Assembly: GCA_934247115.1 (NCBI GenBank) | Contig: CAKQIY010000007.1 | Location: 1 to 64,000 of the forward strand | Source: an uncultured Coprococcus sp. | GTDB lineage: Bacteria; Bacillota; Clostridia; Lachnospirales; Lachnospiraceae | DNA: 64,000 nt | Reading direction: 5' to 3' | Shown here: piece by piece, positions 53,296 to 62,253 of the stretch | Layout: every line of letters starts with the position of its first letter | How positions within the stretch are numbered: position 1 is the first letter of the stretch | The notes under the pieces: model-generated | Database searches by the model: none | Told to the model about the DNA's origin: nothing | What the model saw: only the letters and a program-made list of their open reading frames with translations | Position numbers and translations under genes: made by a program

Positions 53296-54600
53296 ATGAA
53301 GAAATTATCCGCACTTTTTATACCTATATGTTTTGAAACACTATTCTATATGCTGTCTGGCATGGTGGACACACTTATGCTCTCATCAGTAGGCGACTAT
53401 GCCGTAGGTGCTGTCGGAACCGCCAACAGCTACATAGGCATGTTTATCATCATGTTCTCCATCATATCATCAGGAATGATGACTGTCATGACTCAGAACA
53501 TAGGCGCAGGCAGGCCTGGCATTGCCTATCAGGCTCGTCAGCTTGGCCTTATATTTAATTCAGTCATAGGTGTGGGAATGTCCATATTCCTGTTCGTCTT
53601 CTCCGGCAGTATTCTTGACCTGATCGGAATAGCAGGAAACCTCAGGGAACCTGCCATGAGCTATCTTGAGATTGTTGGCGGAGGGTGCTTTCTGAATGCA
53701 CTGATTCCAATATTTGCAAGCTACCTCAGAGCATTTGGCCATACAAAGCAGCCTCTCATCGCTACCATAATCGGCAACCTTGTAAACTTCGCCTTAAATG
53801 CAGTTTTTCTATTTGCGCTGCATAAAGGGGTGCAGGGTGTCGCTGCAGCGACAGTCATATCCAAGGTTATCAACCTTGCAATTGTTATCTTTTTCTCCTG
53901 CACCCTTGTAAAAGCAGGAAAAAATCCCGAAAGGCTTTCTAACAGAACTGTCCTTTCACAGATCATCAGGGTCGGATTGCCATCTGCCTTCGAATCCGTT
54001 CTGTACAATGTCGCCATGATGCTGGTTGTCAAGTTTCTGAACCAGATGGATACTGACGGAATAAATGTCACGGCACGATCCTACGCAGCCCAGATAAGCA
54101 ACTTCTCCTTCTGCGTCGGCTCAGCACTTGCCCAGGCAAATGCCATCATGACAGGATGGCATATCGGTTCCGGTGATATAGAGGCATGTAAAAGAGATAC
54201 CAAAAAGGCCGCCATCATCGGTGTGATCGTGGCGACCTGTCTTGAAACTTTATTTGCTGTCACAGCCCCATGGACCATGAGACTGTTCACCGACAACCCG
54301 GACATGGTTCATATTGTCACAAGGCTTCTTGCAATTGACATCATCCTCGAGGTCGGCAGAGTTACCAACCTTGTCTACGGCCAGGCCTTAAAGACCAGCG
54401 GAGATGCGGTATTCCCGGCTGTCATAGCAGCGGTCTTTATGTACGTGTGTGCTGTCGGCGGTACATGGATGTTCGGCCTGCACTTTGGGCTCCTTGCAAC
54501 CGGCGCCTACATAGGCCTTGCCTGTGACGAATGTGTGCGCGCAGTGGGTATGGTCCTGCGCTGGCGAAGCGGAAAGTGGACGGAGAAGAAACTGGTGTGA
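53296..54600 (+). CDS. MATE-family multidrug/metabolite exporter
   Basis: A 434-residue protein with twelve hydrophobic helices arranged as two similar halves, typical of the DinF/NorM (MATE) superfamily; blocks include MVDTLMLSSVGDYAVGAVG, TVMTQNIGAGRPG and ALAQANAIMTGWHIGSGD. It would export organic cations or metabolites using Na+ or H+. AAAGGAG lies ten bases before the ATG. The divergent AraC-type gene is its likely regulator. It converges on feoB with about 60 bases between them and no clear terminator. Confidence 0.93.
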   Translation: MKKLSALFIPICFETLFYMLSGMVDTLMLSSVGDYAVGAVGTANSYIGMFIIMFSIISSGMMTVMTQNIGAGRPGIAYQARQLGLIFNSVIGVGMSIFLFVFSGSILDLIGIAGNLREPAMSYLEIVGGGCFLNALIPIFASYLRAFGHTKQPLIATIIGNLVNFALNAVFLFALHKGVQGVAAATVISKVINLAIVIFFSCTLVKAGKNPERLSNRTVLSQIIRVGLPSAFESVLYNVAMMLVVKFLNQMDTDGINVTARSYAAQISNFSFCVGSALAQANAIMTGWHIGSGDIEACKRDTKKAAIIGVIVATCLETLFAVTAPWTMRLFTDNPDMVHIVTRLLAIDIILEVGRVTNLVYGQALKTSGDAVFPAVIAAVFMYVCAVGGTWMFGLHFGLLATGAYIGLACDECVRAVGMVLRWRSGKWTEKKLV

Positions 54601-54661
54601 TAATACACTAATACCAAACGTATTCCAGAATGTATCAGACCAGACATACTCCAGGATTCTA

Positions 54662-56998
54662 TCACAGGATTCCACCTATCATATACACCACAAATGCTGC
54701 AAGCCACGCCACAACGCACTGCCAGATCACTACCATGACAGCCCAGCGATGTCCCATCTCTCTCTTGATGGAGGCGATGGCTGCTATACAAGGCGAGTAA
54801 AGCAGGCTGAATACAAGCAGCGATGCTGCAGCCCTGGTTGTGATAGCTGCGGTCACTGATCCGTTAAACAGAATCTCGAGTGTGGATACCACACTCTCCT
54901 TCGCCATGATACCACTTATGAGCGACGTACATATTCTCCAGTCGCCAAGTCCAAGCGGCTTAAATATCGGCACCAAAAGTCCGGCTATCGCAGCAAGTAT
55001 GCTGTCCTGCGAGTCTTTCACCATATTGAGGTGCATATCAAAGCTCTGAAGGAACCAGATACATATAGTTGCTAGGAATATGACTGTGAACGCCTTCTGA
55101 AGAAAGTCCTTTGCCTTCTCCCACAGGAGCTGGCCTACGTTCTTCGCACCCGGAAGTCTGTAATTTGGAAGCTCCATGACAAAAGGAACCGCATTGCCCT
55201 TAAACAATGTGCTCCGATAAACCATAGCTACGATTATTCCTATCGCAATTCCGAGGAAATAAAGCCCTGCCATAATAAGGCCGCCCTTTCCAGGGAAGAA
55301 TGCGCTTACAAAGAACGCATATATAGGAAGCTTAGCCGAACAGCTCATGTATGGAGTGAGCAGAATAGTCATCTTTCGGTCTCTCTCACTCGGGAGTGTC
55401 CTGGTTGCCATGACGGCCGGAACCGTACAACCAAAGCCTATCAGCATCGGAACTATACTCTTGCCGGAAAGTCCGATCTTCCTTAGCAGCTTATCCATTA
55501 CAAATGCGACTCTTGCGATATATCCACTGTCCTCCATAAGTGACAGGAAGAAGAACAAGGTAACAATTATTGGAAGGAAACTGAGCACACTTCCCACTCC
55601 TGCAAATATTCCATCCATAACCAGACTCTTGACCACCACATTTACATTTGCTGCGGTGAGAAGCTTTCCCACCTGAACCGTGAGCGCATCTATCCCCATC
55701 TCTAATAGTTTCTGCAGACCTGCTCCAATCACGTTAAATGTCAGATAGAACACCGCAAGCATGATACCTATAAAGCATGGGATTGCGGTATACTTACCCG
55801 TAAGAATGCGATCTATCTTCTCGCTTCTGATCCTCTCCTTGCTCTCCTTTGGCTTAACTACGCAGTTTTCACATACCTTTTCTATGAAATTAAATCTCAT
55901 ATCAGCTATGGCTGCACTTCTGTCAAGTCCTCGCTCTTTTTCCATCTGGATTATCAGATGTTCTATCGTCTCTTTCTCGTTCTCATCAAGTCCTAGCCTG
56001 TCAAGTATGAGATGATCTCCCTCTATGATCTTGGTTGCAGCGAATCTAAGCGGCAGATCTGCTGCCTTTACATGATCCTCTATGAGATGCGCCACCGCAT
56101 GTATACATCTGTGAACAGCTCCGCCAAACTCATTCTCATCACAGAAGTCCTGTCTTCCAGGCTTTTCCTGATACTTGGCTATATGTATGGCGTGTCTTAC
56201 AAGCTCATCCACACCCTCGTTCTTTGCCGCAGATATAGGTACAACCGGGGTTCCAAGCATTGCCTCCATTCCATTTACATCTATGGAGCCTGAATTGCCT
56301 GTGACCTCATCCATCATGTTGAGTGCAACGACGACAGGTATCTCCATCTCAAGAAGCTGCATTGTGAGATACATATTTCGTTCTATATTAGTAGCGTCTA
56401 CTATATTGATGATAGCCTTTGGGTGATCATCAAGCACAAAGTTTCTGGACACGATCTCCTCGCTGCTATAAGGAGACATCGAATATATTCCGGGAAGATC
56501 CGTCACGGAAGTATTCTCCCTGCCCCTTATCGGACCATCCTTTCTGTCGACAGTTACTCCGGGGAAATTACCTATATGCTGATTTGATCCGGTAAGCTGA
56601 TTGAACAGAGTCGTCTTTCCACAGTTCTGATTGCCGACCAGGGCAAATGTAAGTCTTGTTCCTTCCGGGAGCGGATCACCGTCCCCTTTGACGTGATATT
56701 TTCCTTCCTCGCCAAGTCCGGGATGCGCCTTTTCCTCTATGGTCTCAACCCTGGTGTGGGCTCTGGATCTTGTCTCTATCTGCTCTGCATCTATCTGCTC
56801 TGCATCAGCCAGTCTGAGTGTAAGTTCATATCCATGGATCTGAAACTCCATAGGATCGCCCATCGGAGCAAGCTTCACAAGGGTTAGCTCCGCACCGGGT
56901 ATAACACCCATGTCAAGAAAATGCTGTCTTAGCTCTCCTTCACCGCCAACGGCCTTTATTCTGGCGCTCTGTCCTACCTTCAAATCTCTCAGTGTCAT
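54662..56998 (-). CDS. feoB: Ferrous iron transporter: FeoA-FeoB fusion
   Basis: Residues 1 to about 75 are a FeoA domain (TLRDLKVGQSARI, HFLDMGVIPGAELTL). After a charged linker follows FeoB: G domain with ALVGNQNCGKTTLFNQL (G1), DLPGIYSM (G3) and ALNMMDE (G4), then a GDI region and the membrane channel with CSAKLPIYAFFV and LIGFGCTVPAVMATRT Gate motifs. It imports Fe2+ across the cytoplasmic membrane. Length is 778 residues. AAGGA lies nine bases before the ATG. FeoA and FeoB are separate genes in many bacteria; fused forms occur in Clostridia and Bacteroidetes. Confidence 0.96.
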   Translation of the reverse strand: MTLRDLKVGQSARIKAVGGEGELRQHFLDMGVIPGAELTLVKLAPMGDPMEFQIHGYELTLRLADAEQIDAEQIETRSRAHTRVETIEEKAHPGLGEEGKYHVKGDGDPLPEGTRLTFALVGNQNCGKTTLFNQLTGSNQHIGNFPGVTVDRKDGPIRGRENTSVTDLPGIYSMSPYSSEEIVSRNFVLDDHPKAIINIVDATNIERNMYLTMQLLEMEIPVVVALNMMDEVTGNSGSIDVNGMEAMLGTPVVPISAAKNEGVDELVRHAIHIAKYQEKPGRQDFCDENEFGGAVHRCIHAVAHLIEDHVKAADLPLRFAATKIIEGDHLILDRLGLDENEKETIEHLIIQMEKERGLDRSAAIADMRFNFIEKVCENCVVKPKESKERIRSEKIDRILTGKYTAIPCFIGIMLAVFYLTFNVIGAGLQKLLEMGIDALTVQVGKLLTAANVNVVVKSLVMDGIFAGVGSVLSFLPIIVTLFFFLSLMEDSGYIARVAFVMDKLLRKIGLSGKSIVPMLIGFGCTVPAVMATRTLPSERDRKMTILLTPYMSCSAKLPIYAFFVSAFFPGKGGLIMAGLYFLGIAIGIIVAMVYRSTLFKGNAVPFVMELPNYRLPGAKNVGQLLWEKAKDFLQKAFTVIFLATICIWFLQSFDMHLNMVKDSQDSILAAIAGLLVPIFKPLGLGDWRICTSLISGIMAKESVVSTLEILFNGSVTAAITTRAAASLLVFSLLYSPCIAAIASIKREMGHRWAVMVVIWQCVVAWLAAFVVYMIGGIL

Positions 56999-57109
56999 AA
57001 TTGATTATCCTTCTTTCATCATTCGTCCAGATTCATCCACGCAGTCTTTCAGTACCACAAAATCGTCTGTCGAATGCCGTCTCTTTATGTCTATTGATAT
57101 TTTTTCTCA

Positions 57110-57137
57110 ATTATAGCACGATGAGTTCTATGCGCAA
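57110..57137 (-). promoter_or_regulatory. Promoter of feoB
   Basis: TTGCGC (57132-57137), 16-base spacer, perfect TATAAT (57110-57115) with TGC before it. No clear Fur or DtxR box was identified by eye. Confidence 0.55.
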
Positions 57138-57142
57138 TAGCT

Positions 57143-57778
57143 TTATACATCCACATTTTTCATTCCATATCTTTTTAGATCAACACGGCCATTCTCGACC
57201 TCTATACCATCAGCTCTGAGCCGTTCCGCCTGGACATCTGCCCCGCCAAATGCAAACGCTCCTGCCAGCTCACCCTTGGAATTCACCACGCGGTAACACG
57301 GTATGTTATCAGGATCCGGATTTTTGTGGAGCGCATTGCCCACAGCCCTCGCCATCTTTCTGTCGCCTGCCAGCTCAGCTACCTGACCATAGGTTGCAAC
57401 ACATCCCTTCGGTATCTTCTTCACCGCATCATAGATCCTCTTTGTCGGGCTGTATGTAACTATGTCATAGCTCTCCGCTATCATCTGCTTCACCGCATCC
57501 TCTGGCACACTTCCATCAAGTATGATCGTATTCCAGTGCTCCTTATTCTGATGCCATCCAGGTATAACTGATTCAAATGCCTGTCTCCAGAAATCCAGCG
57601 ACTCTGAATCCGCTTTAACGTTCAGATTGATATATCCATTCCTCTCATAAGTCCATAGAAATGCTTTCTTACTTCCCTTGACTCTCACAAGCTGCCAGTT
57701 CTGATCGTGAAATGGTGCCTCCTGGTAAGTATCTGGAAATGAGAGACCATATGCCAGAACTTCCTCTCTTGTTGTCAT
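57143..57778 (-). CDS. YjbR/MmcQ domain fused to an O6-alkylguanine alkyltransferase-like domain
   Basis: Residues 1 to about 105 are a YjbR/MmcQ-type domain (WQLVRVKGSKKAFLWTYE, PGWHQNKEHWNTI). Residues 108-205 are an MGMT-like domain with GCVATYGQVAELAG, ARAVGNALHKNP and the acceptor site IPCYRVV. The acceptor Cys161 is kept, but the usual PCHRV His is Tyr, so it may act as a true alkyltransferase or as an alkylated-base binding protein. The ATG at 57778 has AAAGGA nine bases upstream. It lies 35 bases after the AlkD-like gene, forming an alkylation-repair pair. Confidence 0.88.
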   Translation of the reverse strand: MTTREEVLAYGLSFPDTYQEAPFHDQNWQLVRVKGSKKAFLWTYERNGYINLNVKADSESLDFWRQAFESVIPGWHQNKEHWNTIILDGSVPEDAVKQMIAESYDIVTYSPTKRIYDAVKKIPKGCVATYGQVAELAGDRKMARAVGNALHKNPDPDNIPCYRVVNSKGELAGAFAFGGADVQAERLRADGIEVENGRVDLKRYGMKNVDV

Positions 57779-57813
57779 GTGTATTTTTCCTTTCTTGTGT
57801 TGCAATTATGTAA

Positions 57814-58488
57814 TTACCTGTATCCCTTAAGATATTTCTTCTGCTCGTCCGTTATGCGGTAACTCTCCACCGCCTTCTGTATCGTCTTTCGGTGAACCCA
57901 GTCGGACATGCAGTGCTCTTCTATATATGGAATGACCGCATCCCACTGCTTTGCAAGGGCAGTAGCCATATACCATGCGATCATCATGTTGACATAATAC
58001 TCATCAGACTTGACTCCTACCACAATCCGCACATACTCAGGATCAAAGTCCTCATCGAGATAAAGTCTCATGAGCATTCCTATTCCATACCGTATAGTAT
58101 AGGTCTCGCTTGAGGCGATCCAGCGCTTAATGACCGGCAGCAATTCTTCCTTGTGATTTTCAAAACACTTCGGCGCAGGGAAATCACAGGTTGCCCAGTT
58201 GTCTATATAAGGAAGGAATCTCTCTATCTCTGAAAGACATTTTTCATAATCCTTTATCCTGGTTATGAGCATCATGTGGAGATTGTTCTCCTCGTAATAA
58301 CGGTGTGGAAGTTCTTTTATAAACTTTTCTGCCAGTTCTGTTCCAACTATACTCTTCGCATACTTTCTGAGCATCGGAACTCTTATGCCTATAACCGTCT
58401 CCTTGTCGATGTCTGGCATAAGCCTGCTGTGAAAATCTCTGTATGCCATATCCTGTAATTCAAACAGATGCTTTTGAATCTCCTCCAT
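57814..58488 (-). CDS. AlkD-like DNA alkylation repair protein
   Basis: A 224-residue all-helical HEAT-repeat protein. The key stretch FLPYIDNWATCD (Trp98, Asp102) matches the conserved Trp and catalytic Asp of AlkD glycosylases, and GIRVPMLRKYAK is the N-terminal family block. AlkD removes bulky or cationic alkylated bases without flipping them. AAGGTG lies five bases before the ATG. Next to the MGMT-like gene; both probably respond to alkylation damage. A TTGTATACAA palindrome lies upstream. Confidence 0.9.
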   Translation of the reverse strand: MEEIQKHLFELQDMAYRDFHSRLMPDIDKETVIGIRVPMLRKYAKSIVGTELAEKFIKELPHRYYEENNLHMMLITRIKDYEKCLSEIERFLPYIDNWATCDFPAPKCFENHKEELLPVIKRWIASSETYTIRYGIGMLMRLYLDEDFDPEYVRIVVGVKSDEYYVNMMIAWYMATALAKQWDAVIPYIEEHCMSDWVHRKTIQKAVESYRITDEQKKYLKGYR

Positions 58489-58587
58489 ATTTTCACCTTA
58501 CGCTTTCTAATTTTCTCGTTGTTAGTTTTCCATTTACTACATTTTTCTAATCGAACTCATAATTGTATACAACTATTATATCTAATA

Positions 58588-59445
58588 CTATCTGAATTTC
58601 TTCACATGCTCCGATATAAACCGAAACAGTTCGATATTGACCTTCTCATTCTTCTCCTCCGCCTCAAGATACTCCGGAACCGGAATATCCGTCTGAATCT
58701 CTCCGCATATATCAACGCCCAATATTCTTGAATGTCTTATATCACCGGCATATCTTTCATCATTACGACAAGCGGCATAATTTCTTTCTTCACCCTGACC
58801 GCCAAGAAAGACACCGAGCAGGCGTTCAAGTCCATCGATTGACATATCCCCCTGACTCCAATTTGTCTCACAATCCTCTGTTCCGAGGACGTCTTTGTCT
58901 ATAGATATGTACAGAGGCAGATCTGTTCTGATAAGTTTCAGCTTATTCTCAAGAAGACCACCGTGCAGGTCTTCGGCAGAAAATATCAACAATCTTCCGC
59001 TCTGACTCCCATTGTAACTTTCCAAAGTCTGATCTATATCCTTCTCCGGCGGCCCCACTATCACAAGCTGCCTGAGATTTTTATTCTGGCTCAGAGCCTG
59101 TCCCGCCCAATCTCCACAGCTCATCATCCCAGGAACCATTGGTATCTGCATATCCGTGTGGTGATCATACATTACAAGCCCAAATGGCTCATCTATATGA
59201 TCCGTTATTATCTTTGAAATATAATGATAATTTCCTGAATCAATATAATGTATACCCTGGATTCCGTAAGGTTTTATCTTTTCCCAGATCCTTTTATTTG
59301 CCTCTTTCGAGCAATACATATCTGTCTCTTCTATATCCGAGCAGTCTATATATCTGAACCTGTCAATATCCTTTATATACTCGTCACAGTATACGTGTGT
59401 AAAATCCAGGATCAGATTCTCGTTTTTCACCCTGCTGTCACCCAT
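58588..59445 (-). CDS. Arginase/ureohydrolase-fold protein
   Basis: A 285-residue protein of the ureohydrolase superfamily. Metal-ligand motifs are MYDHHTDMQ (Asp94, His96, Asp98) and LYISIDKDVL (Asp pair); the first His motif is changed to DSGNYHYI. This fold includes arginase, agmatinase, formiminoglutamase and histone deacetylase-like enzymes; none of these can be assigned confidently. The ATG at 59445 has AGGAG six bases upstream; the longer GTG form is not supported. It lies about 100 bases before the AlkD-like gene. Confidence 0.82.
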   Translation of the reverse strand: MGDSRVKNENLILDFTHVYCDEYIKDIDRFRYIDCSDIEETDMYCSKEANKRIWEKIKPYGIQGIHYIDSGNYHYISKIITDHIDEPFGLVMYDHHTDMQIPMVPGMMSCGDWAGQALSQNKNLRQLVIVGPPEKDIDQTLESYNGSQSGRLLIFSAEDLHGGLLENKLKLIRTDLPLYISIDKDVLGTEDCETNWSQGDMSIDGLERLLGVFLGGQGEERNYAACRNDERYAGDIRHSRILGVDICGEIQTDIPVPEYLEAEEKNEKVNIELFRFISEHVKKFR

Positions 59446-59529
59446 ATCCACACTCCTAAATAATTCATATATAGCAAATTTCACAACGATGCGAACATAA
59501 CCAATGAATAATAAAAAACGATCTTAATA

Positions 59530-59564
59530 CAAAATCGCCCGACTGTATTCTAACACAATCGGGC
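59530..59564 (-). terminator. Terminator of the TAXI-gltS-small protein operon
   Basis: GCCCGATTGT pairs with ACAGTCGGGC (one G-U pair) around an eight-base loop, followed by GATTTTGTATT on minus. Confidence 0.7.
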
Positions 59565-59575
59565 AATCTTAAGCA

Positions 59576-59770
59576 CTATTTATCTTTCTTTTTCCTTATG
59601 TGGATCTCCGGTATCGCCACCGTGTCATACGTCACGGATGAATCGTCATCTCCAACATTATCCTCATTGTCATCATGACTCTTTGTGTTCACCTCAGGGA
59701 TCGCCAGATTGTCAAATGACATATTAAACTTGTGATGTTCTTTTCGTTTTTCTTTATTTCTGTCTCTCAT
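59576..59770 (-). CDS. Small 64-residue charged protein downstream of gltS
   Basis: A hydrophilic protein with basic ends (MRDRNKEKRKEHHK and IRKKKDK) and an acidic middle (DDNEDNVGDDD). A short motif occurs twice: NLAIPEVN and TVAIPEIH. No membrane helix or cysteine. AGGGGG lies seven bases before the ATG, and the gene follows gltS by 11 bases, so it is likely translated from the same mRNA. I know no family; a regulatory or scaffold role with the transporter is possible. Confidence 0.68.
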   Translation of the reverse strand: MRDRNKEKRKEHHKFNMSFDNLAIPEVNTKSHDDNEDNVGDDDSSVTYDTVAIPEIHIRKKKDK

Positions 59771-59781
59771 AGTTATACCCC

Positions 59782-60969
59782 CTAAAGTATGTTTATGAAA
59801 AATGTAATTACCAGGCTGTTCAGGAAGTCAGCAAATAAACTTCCTATAAGTGGGATTATCAGATATGCCTTGACCGAAGGAACATAGCGGTCACATATAG
59901 CCTGCATGTTCGCCATGGCATTTGGCGTTGCTCCCATACCGAATCCACATGTTCCGGCGGACAGAACCGCCGCATCGTAATCCCTGCCCATCACGTTGAA
60001 CACAACAAAATATGTGAACAGCATCATGAGTATAAGCTGTGCCGAGAGCAGTATGATAAGCGGAAGTGCAAGCTCTGCAAGCTGCCACAGCTTCAGGGTT
60101 ATCATCGCCATTCCAAGGAAAAGCGACAGGCAGATACCACCAAGGTTATTGATCTCACCCATGTATATATCAAACTTGCCGGAATACTCTCCGATATTTC
60201 TGATGACCGCAGCCGCGATCATCGCACCTATATATATAGGAAATGTAAGTCCTGTCTTTGTGAGAAGCTCCGATATGATGGTTCCTATTCCTACGGCTAT
60301 GATGAGCTGGAACACAGCTGCCGCATACATATTGGTATGGCGTTCATGTTTCTTCTCATCCTCAACCAGTATACTGTCATCCTCGGCAACTGCTGTGTCC
60401 AGAAGCTTCTTCCTGTCTATGAGCCTCTTACCTATAGGTCCGCCTATAAGACTTCCTGCGATAAGTCCAAATGTTGCCGCAGCCGTGCATATGGTGGTCG
60501 CACCCTGCACATCAAAGTCCTCGAGAACCGGGCCAAATGCTCCGGCGGTTCCATGTCCTCCGACCATAGGAATCGAACCGGTACACAGTCCGACCAACGG
60601 GTCAAGGTGAAGTACCTTTGAAACTCCAAGTGCCAGGAAATTCTGTGCCACTATGAGCACCACCACCAGTCCGAGGAATATGAACAACGACTTTCCACCG
60701 CTCTTTAAAACCTTGAGATTTGCCTGGAATCCAACTGACGTGAAGAAGAATACCATGCACACCTCTCTAAGTGTATCGTCAAATGTAAATTCTGCTATGC
60801 CAAGACTGTAACACACACAGGTCAGGACTGCGAAAAGCAGACCTCCTATGACCGGCGCCGGTATGCAGAATTTCTCCAGAAAATTAATTCTTTTCTTCAA
60901 AAACTGTCCCAATACAAGTACCAGAACTGACACCGCCAGTGTCTGATACATATCTATCTGTATCTCCAT
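59782..60969 (-). CDS. gltS: Sodium/glutamate symporter
   Basis: A 395-residue membrane protein of the GltS family, with two homologous halves: CTGSIPMVGGHGTAGAFGP in the first and LSAGTCGFGMGATPNAMANM in the second are the re-entrant, substrate-binding loops. It imports glutamate with Na+. AGAGG lies six bases before the ATG. A TAXI-type binding protein gene is directly upstream, which is unusual for a family thought to act alone. Confidence 0.93.
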   Translation of the reverse strand: MEIQIDMYQTLAVSVLVLVLGQFLKKRINFLEKFCIPAPVIGGLLFAVLTCVCYSLGIAEFTFDDTLREVCMVFFFTSVGFQANLKVLKSGGKSLFIFLGLVVVLIVAQNFLALGVSKVLHLDPLVGLCTGSIPMVGGHGTAGAFGPVLEDFDVQGATTICTAAATFGLIAGSLIGGPIGKRLIDRKKLLDTAVAEDDSILVEDEKKHERHTNMYAAAVFQLIIAVGIGTIISELLTKTGLTFPIYIGAMIAAAVIRNIGEYSGKFDIYMGEINNLGGICLSLFLGMAMITLKLWQLAELALPLIILLSAQLILMMLFTYFVVFNVMGRDYDAAVLSAGTCGFGMGATPNAMANMQAICDRYVPSVKAYLIIPLIGSLFADFLNSLVITFFINIL

Positions 60970-61093
60970 GTAAGACCTCTCTTATCTATATTATATACAC
61001 ATGCAGACATCCGTGATCAGATACACATTCACCCAATATCATCTGCATATATTCTTTTCCGCATTCAGTATATTTATTATCATCCGCTGACAA

Positions 61094-62074
61094 CTACTGT
61101 TCAGCAGGGATCTCTATCCCTTTTTTCTGATAATAAGCTTTCGCACCATCATGAAATGGGATGGTTACGTTCTTCACAGCCTCACTCTCGTCGATCTGGA
61201 AAGTGAGTGGTATGGAATACTGTATATCCTGTGAATGTTCAAAGAGAAGTCCTGTGAGCTTCTCAACTATTTCCTCATCCATATCATCCCTTGCAAGAAG
61301 CACCGCCCTGACCCCGAGAGTCTCAACATCCTGATCCTGTCCTTCGTATGTTCCCGCCGGTATAGTGTAATCTGTGTAGAAACCATACACAGATTTAAGC
61401 CTGTCCCTGCATTTATCATCTATTCCGATAAGCTTCACAGCGCACTCTTTAGACAGCTCCTCGATCACTGAAGTCTGTATACCTGCTGTACAGAAGAATG
61501 CATCTATCTGGCCTGATTTGAGTTCATTTGCCGCGTCCACATAATCGAGATTGACTGTATCTACAAGGGATTCAACAAGGCCTGTCATCTGCAGTATCTG
61601 CTCTGCATTTCTCTGGGTTCCTGATTCTTCCTCGCCAACGGAAACTTTCTTGCCCTGAAGATCATCCAGGCTGTCTATGCCTGAGTCAACCCTCACCACA
61701 ATCTGGCACGCCTCAGTGTACAGACTGGCAACCGCCGAATATCCTCTGTATCTCTTCTTGTCCGTTGCTCCTGTTCCGTTGTAGGCTGCATCCACAAGAT
61801 CTGCCTGTGCAATCGCCATGTCCACATATCCATCGGACAAAAGTCTGATATTCGCCGTGGATCCCGCAGTGACCTTCACCTCAAAATCAAGATCCTCATT
61901 CTCTTCGGACGCTATCTGTGCAAATGCGTTGGAAAACGCGTAGTATCCGCCGCCAACTCCCGCGGCTCCCAGCTTCACGGAACTGCCACTGATACCACAC
62001 CCGGCCAGCGAAAGTGTCACCGCCATGATGGCTCCTGCCGCCATCACACGTTTTATCAAATTCCTCTTTATCAT
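61094..62074 (-). CDS. TAXI-family (TRAP-type) substrate-binding lipoprotein
   Basis: The 326-residue product begins with a lipoprotein signal peptide (AAGAIMAVTLSLAGCG, lipid Cys26), followed by the TAXI fold: KLGAAGVGGGYYAFSNAFA, KVTAGSTANIRLLSDGYVDMA, and GKKVSVGEEESGTQRNAEQIL. TAXI proteins deliver substrates such as glutamate or 2-oxoglutarate to TRAP permeases, yet no TRAP permease gene is nearby; gltS follows after about 125 bases. ATG 62074 has AAGGAGG five bases upstream; the longer reading frame is rejected. Confidence 0.92.
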   Translation of the reverse strand: MIKRNLIKRVMAAGAIMAVTLSLAGCGISGSSVKLGAAGVGGGYYAFSNAFAQIASEENEDLDFEVKVTAGSTANIRLLSDGYVDMAIAQADLVDAAYNGTGATDKKRYRGYSAVASLYTEACQIVVRVDSGIDSLDDLQGKKVSVGEEESGTQRNAEQILQMTGLVESLVDTVNLDYVDAANELKSGQIDAFFCTAGIQTSVIEELSKECAVKLIGIDDKCRDRLKSVYGFYTDYTIPAGTYEGQDQDVETLGVRAVLLARDDMDEEIVEKLTGLLFEHSQDIQYSIPLTFQIDESEAVKNVTIPFHDGAKAYYQKKGIEIPAEQ

Positions 62075-62145
62075 GTCGTCCTCCTTGCTCTTCGCACAGC
62101 ATTCTGTCTGAATCTTCTTCTTTGTTCGTTTATTCATCACACGAA

Positions 62146-62169
62146 ATAAAGGGCTTTTCAGCCCTTTAT
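62146..62169 (-). terminator. Leader hairpin before the TAXI gene
   Basis: ATAAAGGGCT pairs perfectly with AGCCCTTTAT around GAAA, followed by TTTCG. It lies between the promoter and the start codon, so it is either a weak terminator/attenuator or an RNA-stabilising element. Confidence 0.55.
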
Positions 62170-62215
62170 CACCGCCGTCCATTTATTGAAAATACAATTT
62201 AAATTACATATTATT

Positions 62216-62243
62216 ATTTTATCTGATTGTATTTAAAAGTCAA
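62216..62243 (-). promoter_or_regulatory. Promoter of the TAXI-gltS operon
   Basis: TTGACT (62238-62243), 16-base spacer, TAAAAT (62216-62221). Confidence 0.6.
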
Positions 62244-62253
62244 CTCAGTATTA

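Noticed and set aside
54601..54661. Terminator between the MATE gene and feoB
   Set aside because: Only weak partial complementarity, no U run in either direction.
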